From: Pseudomonas cedrina subsp. cedrina | GTDB lineage: Bacteria; Pseudomonadota; Gammaproteobacteria; Pseudomonadales; Pseudomonadaceae | Direction of reading: 5' to 3' | Length of the DNA: 64,000 nt | NCBI RefSeq assembly: GCF_001983175.1 | Contig: NZ_MNPW01000003.1 | Location: 496,001 to 560,000, forward strand | Shown: one piece after another, positions 25,085 through 33,550 of the stretch | Position numbering within the stretch: the stretch's first letter is position 1 | Layout of the letters: the number at the start of each line of letters is the position of its first letter | Position numbers and translations under genes: made by a program | Notes under the pieces: model-generated | The model's input: only the letters and a program-made list of their open reading frames with translations | Told to the model about the DNA's origin: nothing | The model's database searches: none

Positions 25085-26722
25085 TCACGCGTCCAGCCAC
25101 ACCTGCTCGGCGAACATGTAGCCCATGAAGCCGCCCAGCGGGTTGGCGTCATAGCCTTTGATGCGCTGGTCGACGCCGTCGATGTTGCTGATGAACACCG
25201 GCACGCCGATACCGCAGTGGTCGTGCACCAGGGCCTGCATGTCGCCATACATCCTGGCGCGCTTGGCATCGTCGGTTTCGCCACGGGCCAGCATCAGCAG
25301 TTGGTCGAACTGCTCGTTCTGCCAGCCGGACTCGTTCCATGGCGCCTTGGACTGGAAGAACTGCGAGAACATCACGTCGGCGTTCGGCCGTGGGTTGATG
25401 TTGCCGAAGCTCAACGGGTGCTTCATCCAGTGGTTGGACCAGTAGCCGTCACTGGGCAGGCGGTTCACGTTCAGGGTGAGCCCGGCCTGTTTGGCCGATT
25501 GCTGCAACAGCACGGCGATGTCCACCGAGCCGGTGGCGGCAGGCGACGCCATGACGGGCATGGTGATTTTTTCCATGCCGGCCTTCTTCAGCAGGAACCT
25601 GGCTTTTTCCGGGTCGTAGACCGTCTGCGGCAGGTCGGTGTTGAAGTAGCGCGAACCCGGCGCGATCGGATGGTCGTTGCCGACCACGGCAAAGCCACGG
25701 AACACCGCGGACTTGACCTGTTCACGGTCCAGCAGCAGCTTCATGGCCTGGGTGAATTCAGGGCTTTTGCCGGGCAACTGGTCCTGGCGGATGATCAAGT
25801 CAGTGTAGTTGCCCGACGGTGCATCGACGACGCGGTGTTTGGCACTGGCGGCAATGCGCGTGGTGGAGCGCGGGTTGACCTCGTTGATCATGTGCACATC
25901 GCCGGACAACAGCGCATTGACCCGCGACGGCTCGTCGCCGATGGCGATGAATTCGATTTCGTCGAGGTACGGCAGGCCCGGTTTCCAGTAATTCTTGTTG
26001 CGCACCGCAATCGAGCGCACACCCGGCTTGAACTCGCCGACCGTGAACGGCCCGGTGCCGATGCCTTTGCTGAAGTCGGTAGTGCCTTCGGGCACGATCA
26101 ACAGGTGCGACACGGCGAGGATCGACGGCAGCTCGGCGTTGGGCGCGCTGAGACGGATCTGCACTTCGTTCGGGCCGCTGGCCTTGATTTCGGCGAACTG
26201 CTCCATCAGCGGCATGACTTTGGAGCCGGTAAGCGGGTCCTTGTGACGGCTGAGGGAGAACACCACGTCGGCTGCGGTGAGGCTCTTGCCGTTGTGGAAG
26301 GTCACGTCCTTGCGCAGGGTGATGGTCCACAGCGTGGCGTCGGTGTTGTCGATGCGCTCGGCCAGTTGCAGTTGCGGCACCAAGTGCTTATCGAAACGGG
26401 TCAAGCCGTTGTAGAACATGAAGTGACGCACGTAGTCGGTGGACAGCGCGCCCTTGGCCGGGTCGAGGGTATCGGCGGTGGAACTGGACATGCCGGCAAC
26501 ACGGATTCTGCCGCCTGGCTTGCCCTTGCCCGCCGGCGTTGCCTCCTCGGCGAACAGCTTGCCGGCGGCGCCGAACAGGCTGCCTGCGCCGGCCGCGGCG
26601 ACACCCGCCACGCCGAGCATCTGCAGGGCGTTACGGCGCGACATGCCACGGTTGAGGCTTTCGAATACCCGCAGGCTGTCCTGGCCGGAGATAAGCTCGG
26701 GGGTGTTTTTGTTGTCAGTCAT
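25085..26722 (-). CDS. Periplasmic solute-binding protein (SBP family 5)
   Basis: A 545-residue peptide/nickel/opine-type binding protein. The signal is Tat-like: R29-R30 in GMSRRNALQML followed by a hydrophobic Ala/Gly stretch, after an unusually long 28-residue N-region. Family 5 landmarks include TLRKDVTFHNGKSLTAADVVFS (in part) and GTGPFTVGEFKPG. It delivers the solute to the Dpp-type permeases. Its ligand should define the substrate of the whole operon. Confidence 0.88.
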   Translation of the reverse strand: MTDNKNTPELISGQDSLRVFESLNRGMSRRNALQMLGVAGVAAAGAGSLFGAAGKLFAEEATPAGKGKPGGRIRVAGMSSSTADTLDPAKGALSTDYVRHFMFYNGLTRFDKHLVPQLQLAERIDNTDATLWTITLRKDVTFHNGKSLTAADVVFSLSRHKDPLTGSKVMPLMEQFAEIKASGPNEVQIRLSAPNAELPSILAVSHLLIVPEGTTDFSKGIGTGPFTVGEFKPGVRSIAVRNKNYWKPGLPYLDEIEFIAIGDEPSRVNALLSGDVHMINEVNPRSTTRIAASAKHRVVDAPSGNYTDLIIRQDQLPGKSPEFTQAMKLLLDREQVKSAVFRGFAVVGNDHPIAPGSRYFNTDLPQTVYDPEKARFLLKKAGMEKITMPVMASPAATGSVDIAVLLQQSAKQAGLTLNVNRLPSDGYWSNHWMKHPLSFGNINPRPNADVMFSQFFQSKAPWNESGWQNEQFDQLLMLARGETDDAKRARMYGDMQALVHDHCGIGVPVFISNIDGVDQRIKGYDANPLGGFMGYMFAEQVWLDA

Positions 26723-26816
26723 ATCAAGGCTACCTGTCGATAATCGGAAGAATCGAGTGCTACGGATGTCCGCAGCGTCCTGGAAACACAAACGACGGTG
26801 ACGCAACAACGGCAAA

Positions 26817-28091
26817 TCAGTGCAAATAGTCCTGAAAGCGGTAATAAGCCCCCACGAAGGGCAGGAACCACGGCTTGCCGAAATGCCCCGGGATCGCCGG
26901 CCAGTCCAGTTCGCCCCACGGGTTGGCCGCCGTGTTGCCGGCCATGACCTCGGCCATCACCTGACCCATGTGCACCGACATCTGCACGCCATGGCCGCTG
27001 TAGCCCATGGAATGGAACACACCGCCATGCTGGCCGGCGCGGGGCAGGCGATCGGACGTCATGTCCACCAGCCCGCCCCAGCAGTAGTCGATCTTCACGC
27101 CGGCCAACTGCGGGAACATGTTCAACATTGCGGCCTGCAGCACCTTGCCGCTCTTGGCGTCGGAGACGCTGTCGGACATGGCAAACCGCGCACGTCCGCC
27201 AAACAGCAGGCGGTTGTCCGGGGTCAGGCGAAAGTAGTTGCCGATCATGCGGCTGGTCACATAAGCCCGGTGTTGGGGCAGCAGTTGATCGATCAGCGCT
27301 TGGGGCAAGACTTCGGTGGCGATGACAAAGCTGCCCACTGGCACGATTCGTCGGCGGTACCAGCCCAGGTCGCCGTGCTGGCAAGCGCCGGTCGCCAGCA
27401 GCACTTGCCCGGCATGCAGCGAACCCTTGGCGGTATTGACCTGGTAACCGCCGGCCTGGGGCTTCCAATCCTTGACCGCGATGTGCTCGTAGATCATTGC
27501 GCCGCGTCGCGCCGCCGCTTCGGCCAGGCCGACGCCAAAGCGGCCGACGTGCATCTGCACGCCGTTGCGCTGCAACAAGCCGCCGTGGAACTGCGCCGAA
27601 TTGACTTCGGCACGGGTCTGCTCGGCGCTGAGCAATTCGACATCGGCATCCACCTCCTGGCGGATCAACTCGCAGGTGCGGGCCAGCCCTTCGTAATGCA
27701 TCGGCTTGGCCGCCAGCTTCAGCTTGCCGTTGCGTACCAGGTCGCAGGCGATCGCTTCCTGCTCGACCAGCGAAACCACGGTGTGCACCGCACTTTCATA
27801 GGCCTGGTAATAGGCGCGTGCCTTGGCCGCACCGAGGCTGGCATGCAGCCCGGCATAGTCTTGGGCCACCCCGGTGTTGCACTGCCCACCGTTGCGCCCC
27901 GAGGCCTCACCGATCACCCGCCCGGCGTCCAGCACCACCACGCTGGCGCCCTTGAGCGCCAATGCCCGCGCCGCCGCCAGGCCGGTGAACCCAGCGCCGA
28001 CGACCGCCACGTCGACCTGCCCGGGCAAGCCGCCCGGTTGGGCACCGGTAAACGCCGGTGCGGTGTCGAGCCAATAGGATTCACTGCCCAT
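26817..28091 (-). CDS. FAD-dependent amine oxidase (PuuB-like)
   Basis: A 424-residue DAO-fold oxidase with VGAGFTGLAAARALALKGA at residues 31-49, the SGRNGGQCNTG block typical of gamma-glutamylputrescine oxidase (PuuB) and related enzymes, and a C-terminal MGYSGHGVQMS. It oxidises a secondary or primary amine to an aldehyde with oxygen. With the GabD-like dehydrogenase in the same operon it could convert an aminoalkyl group to an acid. PuuA is not present, so gamma-glutamylputrescine itself is unlikely to be made from this locus. Confidence 0.82.
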   Translation of the reverse strand: MGSESYWLDTAPAFTGAQPGGLPGQVDVAVVGAGFTGLAAARALALKGASVVVLDAGRVIGEASGRNGGQCNTGVAQDYAGLHASLGAAKARAYYQAYESAVHTVVSLVEQEAIACDLVRNGKLKLAAKPMHYEGLARTCELIRQEVDADVELLSAEQTRAEVNSAQFHGGLLQRNGVQMHVGRFGVGLAEAAARRGAMIYEHIAVKDWKPQAGGYQVNTAKGSLHAGQVLLATGACQHGDLGWYRRRIVPVGSFVIATEVLPQALIDQLLPQHRAYVTSRMIGNYFRLTPDNRLLFGGRARFAMSDSVSDAKSGKVLQAAMLNMFPQLAGVKIDYCWGGLVDMTSDRLPRAGQHGGVFHSMGYSGHGVQMSVHMGQVMAEVMAGNTAANPWGELDWPAIPGHFGKPWFLPFVGAYYRFQDYLH

Positions 28092-28113
28092 GTCGTGCCC
28101 TCGAGGTGCGCGT

Positions 28114-28782
28114 TTACAGACCGACCAACGCCGGCAAGCCACCGATATCGGTGATCTGCTGGTAACCGTAGAACGCATTGCCCGGCACTTCGTGGCCACG
28201 GGCAACGAACGCCTTGTTCTTGATCTTCATGTCGTGGGCGGGCATCAGGTCGTAACGGAAACTGGAAGACACATGCAAGATGTCTTCCGGCCCGCAGCCG
28301 AGGTTGTCGAGCATGAACTCGAACGCTGCCAGGCGCGGCTTGTAGGCCTGTGCCTGTTCAGCGGTGAACACCTTGTGGAACGGCGCGCCAAGCTTGTCGA
28401 CGTTGGACATGATCTGGCTGTCGCTGGCGTTGGAGAAAATCACCAGCGGGATCTTGTCGGCAATCTTCGACAGGCCAGCCGGCACATCCGCATGCGGGCC
28501 CCAGGTCGGCACGGCGTCGTAATACAACTGGCCTTCTTCGCGATAGTCGATACCCCAGCGCTTGCAGGTACGCGCCAGGGCGGTCTTGAGAATGTCGTCG
28601 TAGGGGCGCCAGTCGCCCATGACCTGGTCGAGGCGATAGGCCGAGAAGTCCTTGACGAACTGGTCCATCTGCTCGGGGGTGATGCGGTCGGCGAACAGCT
28701 CGCGGGTCATGGTGCCCATGTGGAAGTTGGTCAGCGTACCGTAGCAGTCGAACGTAATGAATTTGGGACGAAGAAAGCTCAT
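28114..28782 (-). CDS. Haloacid dehalogenase type II
   Basis: A 222-residue HAD protein of the (S)-2-haloacid dehalogenase type. Nucleophile Asp in ITFDCYGTL, Asn in VIFSNASDSQ, Lys in AYKPRLAAFE, and the HVSSSFRYDLMPA block. Many such proteins in amine-catabolic loci act on unknown substrates rather than haloacids. First gene of the minus-strand operon; the oxidase gene starts about 22 bases downstream. Confidence 0.85.
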   Translation of the reverse strand: MSFLRPKFITFDCYGTLTNFHMGTMTRELFADRITPEQMDQFVKDFSAYRLDQVMGDWRPYDDILKTALARTCKRWGIDYREEGQLYYDAVPTWGPHADVPAGLSKIADKIPLVIFSNASDSQIMSNVDKLGAPFHKVFTAEQAQAYKPRLAAFEFMLDNLGCGPEDILHVSSSFRYDLMPAHDMKIKNKAFVARGHEVPGNAFYGYQQITDIGGLPALVGL

Positions 28783-29375
28783 GGAGTGCGGTCCTGAAGT
28801 CAGTTGAGTGTGGCAAGCGTTCGCTGCCCTGGCGGCGCGTCGGCCTCGTTGCAGCACAGCTTCATTACACCACTGTGAAATCAGCATATGCCGTCTAAAA
28901 CGACCTGCGCTCAATACAAACCACCGTTTTGGTGGCTGGCCTCAGCAGACTTTGCGGTGCGCGCCAGGCTTGGGCAGGGCCTTTGTTTGTGCGCTTTTAG
29001 GGGGCTTTCTGATGGCGGAGGCTTAAGAATGGGGGGTGTGGGCGGCAGAAAGTGTGGCAGATTGCTCGACCTGCCCTGTAGTGAGCGGGCTTGCCCCGCG
29101 CTGGGAGGCGAAGCCGCCCCAAACCAGGCGACCCGGATCTATCCTGATACTCGGTGGTGTCCTTATTGGGGCGGCTTCGCCCCCCAGCGCGGGGCAAGCC
29201 CGCTCACTACAAAGCATTTGCTGCTGCGCGCCTGCACCAATTAAGTAGCAACTGTGGCCGCGCCTCGCACAGCCCGAGGAATCTACCGAATGCAGGCGCC
29301 CCTCTTGCCAGCCTTCAGACCAGATGGGATACAAGCAGCCAGCGACACACAAACCACGCAAAACGGAGGCTCGCC
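28783..29375. other. Intergenic region between divergent operons
   Basis: Holds the presumed promoters of the 12-gene minus-strand operon and of the GNAT-cupin pair, and one copy of the long palindromic repeat. No gene seen; short open frames here are mirror images of the palindrome. Confidence 0.6.
29078..29210. repeat. 133-bp long palindromic repeat, copy 1
   Basis: Begins gtagtgagcgggcttgcccc and ends in its complement. Inner arms 'gcgaagccgcccc' and 'ggggcggcttcgc' also pair. Two further copies sit near 54.9 and 57.7 kb. The unit is a REPIN-like non-coding element able to fold over its full length. Confidence 0.92.
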
Positions 29376-30227
29376 ATGTCCGCCCTGCCACACCCCGCTT
29401 ATACCTACCGCCCAATGACAGTGGCCGACCTGCCCGCCGCCCATGCCTTGTCGGTGCAGCTCAAATGGCCCCATCGCCTGGAAGACTGGGCGATGTTGCA
29501 ACGGGTCAGCGACGGCTTCGTGGTGATGGACGGCGATCGCCTGATCGGCAGCGCCTTCACCTGCCCACAGGGCGATTACGCGAGCATCGGCCTGGTGATC
29601 GTCAGCAATGACTACCAAGGCCAAGGCATCGGTCGCCGTTTGATGGAAAAGGCCCTCGCCGCCTGCGATTCACGCACGCCCCTGCTCAACGCCACGCTCG
29701 CCGGCGCGCCGCTGTATGCCAGCCAGGGCTTTGTCGAGTATGGCCGGGTCCAGCAGCATCAAGGCCAGGCGCTGGTGCCCGACCTTGCGGCCTTGGCACC
29801 CGTCGAAAGCTGCCGTGCGCTGACCGCCGATGATCACGCCACGCTGCTGGCCCTGGCCAAGGCCGCCAGCGGCCTGGATCGCCGTGAAGTATTGCGCGAC
29901 CTGCAGGTCGAACACGCGGTCGGCATCGAACGCGACGGCCAGTTACGCGGCTTCGCCCTGCTACGCCCGTTTGGCCGTGGCCGCTGCATCGGCCCGGTGG
30001 TGGCCGAGAACCTCAACCAGGCCAAACACCTGATCGCGGCGTTACTGGCGCAGGTCCCCGACACCTTCGTGCGCATCGACATCCCCGTGGCATGCGGCCT
30101 CAGCGACTGGCTCGAGCAAGCCGGCTTGAAGAACATCGACACCGTCGCACAGATGGCCCTCGGAACACCGCCCCAGGCCAGCCAGGGCGTGCAGCCTTTT
30201 GCCCTGATCACCCAGGCGATCGGCTGA
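29376..30227 (+). CDS. GNAT family N-acetyltransferase
   Basis: A 283-residue protein with an N-terminal GNAT domain. The acetyl-CoA loop is in NDYQGQGIGRRLMEKAL (residues about 78-94). The C-terminal half (from about 155) is a second GNAT-like domain lacking a clear loop. CGGAGG seven bases before the ATG. It could acetylate the amino compound handled by the adjacent operon, making a counterpart to the ArgE-like deacetylase, but substrate is unknown. Followed at 22 bases by the cupin gene. Confidence 0.85.
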   Translation: MSALPHPAYTYRPMTVADLPAAHALSVQLKWPHRLEDWAMLQRVSDGFVVMDGDRLIGSAFTCPQGDYASIGLVIVSNDYQGQGIGRRLMEKALAACDSRTPLLNATLAGAPLYASQGFVEYGRVQQHQGQALVPDLAALAPVESCRALTADDHATLLALAKAASGLDRREVLRDLQVEHAVGIERDGQLRGFALLRPFGRGRCIGPVVAENLNQAKHLIAALLAQVPDTFVRIDIPVACGLSDWLEQAGLKNIDTVAQMALGTPPQASQGVQPFALITQAIG

Positions 30228-30249
30228 CTTCCCTCACGGAGCAATACCC

Positions 30250-30963
30250 ATGTCATTACCCCAGATCCTGCTGTTGGCTCGCGCCGATGGCAGCCGCGTT
30301 GCCACGTCCTTCAATAACGCGGCGTTGAGCGCACTTGACCCGTTCGGCGACAATCGCCAGCTCGCCTGGCTTGGCGACGACGGTGTGTCCGCAGGCCGGG
30401 TGCGGTTCAGCGGTAACACCGTGATCGAAGACTTCCCCCACAGCGAGACGCTGGTGGTGCACGCCGGCCACGTGGTGCTCAGCAGCGCGGGACAAACGTT
30501 GCAACTGGGCGTCGGCGCCAGCGCTGTGATCGGCCGTGGCACCCACCTCAGCGTGCAGGCGAGCGAACAAAGTGAATGGGCGTTCTGCGCCCTGAACCTG
30601 TCCGACGCCCCGGCTCGCCCCGGCCTGACCTTTCTCGACCCCTGCACCCTGCTCAACCCCTCGGCCGCCCCGGAACCGGCGATCCTGATCGGCCCCACGC
30701 CGCAGTGTCGCGCGCTCAACCTGTTCGACGACGCGACCACCGAGTTGCGCATCGGCATCTGGGACTCAACGCCCTACGCCCGCCACGGCCGCCCGCACAA
30801 ATTGCACGAACTGATGCACCTGCTCGAAGGCAGCGTCACGTTGCAGGATGACCAGGGTAGCGACCTGACCGTCAACCCCGGCGACACGGTTTTCGTAGCC
30901 AAAGGCGCACCGTGCGCCTGGACGAGCACGGTTTATGTACGCAAAGTGTATGCGGTGAAGTGA
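30250..30963 (+). CDS. Bicupin domain protein
   Basis: A 237-residue protein with two cupin folds. The C-terminal one (residues 165-230) is clearest: HKLHELMHLLEGSVTLQDDQG and NPGDTVFVAKGAPCAW. The first (about 45-110) retains HSETLVVHAGHVVLS but fewer metal ligands. Proteins of this DUF861-like kind often accompany amine-catabolic oxidases. Function unproven. GGAGC before the ATG; cotranscribed with the acetyltransferase. Confidence 0.8.
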   Translation: MSLPQILLLARADGSRVATSFNNAALSALDPFGDNRQLAWLGDDGVSAGRVRFSGNTVIEDFPHSETLVVHAGHVVLSSAGQTLQLGVGASAVIGRGTHLSVQASEQSEWAFCALNLSDAPARPGLTFLDPCTLLNPSAAPEPAILIGPTPQCRALNLFDDATTELRIGIWDSTPYARHGRPHKLHELMHLLEGSVTLQDDQGSDLTVNPGDTVFVAKGAPCAWTSTVYVRKVYAVK

Positions 30964-30966
30964 GCG

Positions 30967-31455
30967 TCAGATTTTCACGTTCTGCCGGATATTCCATCCA
31001 AACTTCACCGGCCCACCGTCCTTGGCGCCATCAGCCTTCTGCGGCTGGTAACTGACCTCGACAGTGGCAAAGTTCAGGGCGATGTTGTCATACAGCACAT
31101 CGCCGTCGGATTCCGCGCCGGTGCTGTAGGATGCCACCATGACTTCCTTCAAGGCGATCACCAGATACTCCACCGGGTTGGCACCTCCGGCCTTGCGCAC
31201 CACCAATCGTGCTTCGGGATAATGCTTGCCGCTGGCACAGGCCATCATCAAATTCGGGCTGGATCTGTCCAGCGGTTTCTTCAGGTTCAGGTTGCCAATA
31301 TCAGCCTTGCCAACGCCACCACCTGTGCCGGAATGCATCGAACCCGTCTGCGACAAGCCCCACACCCAGTGGGTAACGTCAATTTCGTCCCGATGAGCCA
31401 GATCCCTTGACTCACCCTTGATATCGCCCAGTTTCAAAAACATATCGACGGCCAT
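30967..31455 (-). CDS. hcp: Hcp-family type VI secretion protein
   Basis: A 162-residue Hcp protein: MAVDMFLKLGDIKGES at the start, SGKHYPEARLVVRKAGG in the middle and VSYQPQKADG near the end. Hcp forms hexameric rings of the T6SS tube and can carry small effectors inside. No other T6SS structural gene is in the window, so this is an orphan Hcp island; it diverges from a putative cargo gene. It ends four bases from the convergent cupin gene. Confidence 0.92.
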   Translation of the reverse strand: MAVDMFLKLGDIKGESRDLAHRDEIDVTHWVWGLSQTGSMHSGTGGGVGKADIGNLNLKKPLDRSSPNLMMACASGKHYPEARLVVRKAGGANPVEYLVIALKEVMVASYSTGAESDGDVLYDNIALNFATVEVSYQPQKADGAKDGGPVKFGWNIRQNVKI

Positions 31456-31639
31456 GTTTGGTCTCTGTCCTTGTACGCGTCGGTATTGACGCTGTGCGAA
31501 CTTTTCCTTATTCGGCAGAGTACTCACAAGATGGTAAAGCTGGATCGGGAAGTGTCTGTCTGAAAAACGCGAAACCTCTGACATTAATTTGCGCCACTGC
31601 TTCTTTAACCTCTCGACTCCCGAACCCAGGAGTTAAGGA

Positions 31640-32375
31640 ATGACAAGCGCCCTGTTCAAGGATGGCTTTCCCTCAGCCCATCGCACGACCCGCCAACGGT
31701 TGGAAAGCAGCATCGACCTGCAGCGATTGTTCTTTGCCATCGACACCGACCCGGCACTGATCGGCGCAGCAGTGGTGTATATCGATGAAGAATTCAGTGT
31801 GGTAACACTGCGCGATTTTCAGGCGGTTTGCAGCGTGCAGCCCAAAAAAGTAGTTCAGCGTGGTGATTACGTTTATTGGCCAGGCAGCCATGGCAGTCAG
31901 CGTCACTCAGTGTTTTATAGGCATTGGTAGGACCAGCGCAGAATTGATCGCCCCGCAAGCGCTCGACCGTCTCGATGACGAAGCCTGGTACCAGGCAGCA
32001 ATTGCTGTACTGGACGGCATCGCGTTAGTTGGAATCGGGGCATCGGCCTTGACGGCAGTAAAAGCTATCAATTTCAGTACAAGGATCACGGGCAAATCTC
32101 TGCGAGAGGTACTCAGAGGGCTTACCCGACAAGAGCGGGCGAAACTCAATGACGAACTGCTCAAAATAAATGACCCGCGACTGACAACAAAATTGCTCAA
32201 ACTGAAGCAAGCCGCTGGTACCGCCACCAAACGCATCAGCCCAACACACATGCAACGTGCCACGATCAATTACATAAGAGATGCAATGGCAGGAGCATCA
32301 GGGATTACCAGCAGCGCTATGTCTGGGAATGTCAGAACACTCGCTATCGGAATTTACGAAGAACTCAGCCAGTGA
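31640..32375 (+). pseudogene. Disrupted Hcp-associated putative effector
   Basis: Two overlapping frames read like one protein. The first (31640-31930) starts MTSALFKDGFPSAHRTTRQR and includes VVQRGDYVYWPG before stopping at YRHW. The second, another frame, continues sensibly from about 31935 with APQALDRLDDEAWYQAAIAVLDG... (shown in part), through a hydrophobic/Ala-Gly stretch and a basic helical part to 32375. A one-base frameshift, possibly with a small deletion, near 31910-31935 would explain this. Related Hcp-linked pseudomonad proteins of unknown toxicity seem to have both parts joined (recalled, not checked). Two separate small genes remain possible. Confidence 0.5.
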
Positions 32376-32941
32376 AAAAGCAGCGCGCACGAAAGATCCT
32401 AAAAGAAAAAGGGTATGCCGACAGCTCCGCTCCTGACGGGAAAACAATGAGTGAAGACGACTTCCATTACTCGATTTTCTACCTGATTGACCCAAGATTG
32501 CTGCGAAAACGCTACATCTACGTGATGGGTGGCTGGATACTCGCTGGATGTTTTTCAATTGCCCTGACCGGTTTGCTTGTATTGGATACTTATCTTTGCG
32601 GAGCAGCGGAAGATGCAACGTTACGTAACTGGTTTTTTAGCGGAATAGCGATCAGTGCGGTGTTCTGTATTGCACAAGCACAAGTGTTGTACGGCCACAT
32701 TCATTGGGTCTGGATAAACGTAGGCGTCTATTGCTTCTGTTTTCTGGCCTCGCTGCTTTCAATCACCTACAACCCCGACATTTACCTCTACTTCATGTCT
32801 GTCCTCGCGCCCCTGACCGGTCTGCTAATCCTCAACAGCAACCGCTGCCGCGAACTACGCCATCAGATGATAGAAATCCGGCACAAGCGTGAAGCAAGGA
32901 TTATCACGCTGAAACAACAGGGCAAATGGAAGTGGTGGTGA
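32372..32941 (+). CDS. Four-helix membrane protein, putative immunity
   Basis: A 189-residue protein starting at a GTG that overlaps the stop of the preceding gene (GTGA). Four hydrophobic segments at about residues 48-72, 85-108, 113-131 and 134-154 are flanked by charged tails (basic N terminus KKQRARKILKEKG; basic C terminus). Translational coupling to the putative Hcp-linked effector suggests a cognate membrane immunity protein, pointing to a membrane- or periplasm-acting toxin. No family recognised. Confidence 0.55.
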   Translation: MKKQRARKILKEKGYADSSAPDGKTMSEDDFHYSIFYLIDPRLLRKRYIYVMGGWILAGCFSIALTGLLVLDTYLCGAAEDATLRNWFFSGIAISAVFCIAQAQVLYGHIHWVWINVGVYCFCFLASLLSITYNPDIYLYFMSVLAPLTGLLILNSNRCRELRHQMIEIRHKREARIITLKQQGKWKWW

Positions 32942-32947
32942 TCCCCT

Positions 32948-33181
32948 TCACACCCTCAACGCATCCTCCAGAAACGCCACCAACGCCTGCACGCGTGGGC
33001 TGCGAAGCTTGCGCGACGGCACCAGCAAGTTGACCGGTGCGCTGTCAAAACGCCAATCGGCCAATACCCGTACCAGGCTGCCGTTGGCAATGGCCTCGCT
33101 CACATCCCATTGCGAACGCAGCACCAGCCCCAGGCCTTGCTCGGCCCAGCGCCGGGCGACGCTGCCATCGTTGCTCAACAG
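32948..33181 (-). pseudogene. LysR-type regulator, C-terminal remnant
   Basis: About 77 residues corresponding to the end of a LysR effector-binding domain: LLSNDGSVARRWAEQGLGL, then a segment with VNLLVPSRKLRSPRVQALV before the stop. DNA-binding and most ligand-binding parts are missing. The open frame ends where sequence of a different gene on the other strand begins, so a deletion removed the 5' parts of two divergent genes. Confidence 0.8.
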
Positions 33182-33188
33182 GACGCTC

Positions 33189-33389
33189 GTGGACGGGCTG
33201 TTTTATGCGTTTGGCTTCTGCGGCCATGGCTTCCAGCTGGGCCCGGGCGTCGGCGATGTGATGGCCGAACTGCTCAGCACCGGCGGCACCAGCACCGCCA
33301 TCAGCCCCTTCGATATCCGCCGGTTCACCCAGCCATCGATGGCAGCACAGTTGCCCACCGGTCTTCTCAGTACAGGGAAACTCATATGA
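33189..33389 (+). pseudogene. DAO-type oxidase, C-terminal remnant
   Basis: The frame VDGLFYAFGFCGHGFQLGPG continuing to VMAELLSTGGTST matches almost residue for residue the end of the beta oxidase subunit encoded at 18607-19740 in this window. It then runs into an unrelated 16-residue tail. No start or FAD-binding N terminus is present. A second copy of a heterotrimeric oxidase locus probably existed here next to the intact aldehyde dehydrogenase that follows. Confidence 0.85.
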
Positions 33390-33550
33390 ACCGGGCCTAT
33401 GTGTAACGCGTGGCTAACCTGCCGGATTCAGCAGAATATTCCTTGCAGGCTTGAACTACGGCATCTTTCGCCTGGGTGGTTTTGTTAGCGTATCCAGACG
33501 CCCGGCCCCGCTGTTCGCAGCGCTTATCACCGCTCCAAGGAGCCCGTTGG

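Noticed and set aside
29041..29250. Short frames across the long palindrome encoding similar Pro/Arg-rich peptides in both directions.
   Set aside because: They come from the palindrome itself and recur at each repeat copy; not genes.
30967..32941. A full type VI secretion cluster.
   Set aside because: Only Hcp is present; no Tss sheath, VgrG, PAAR or ClpV gene is visible in the window.
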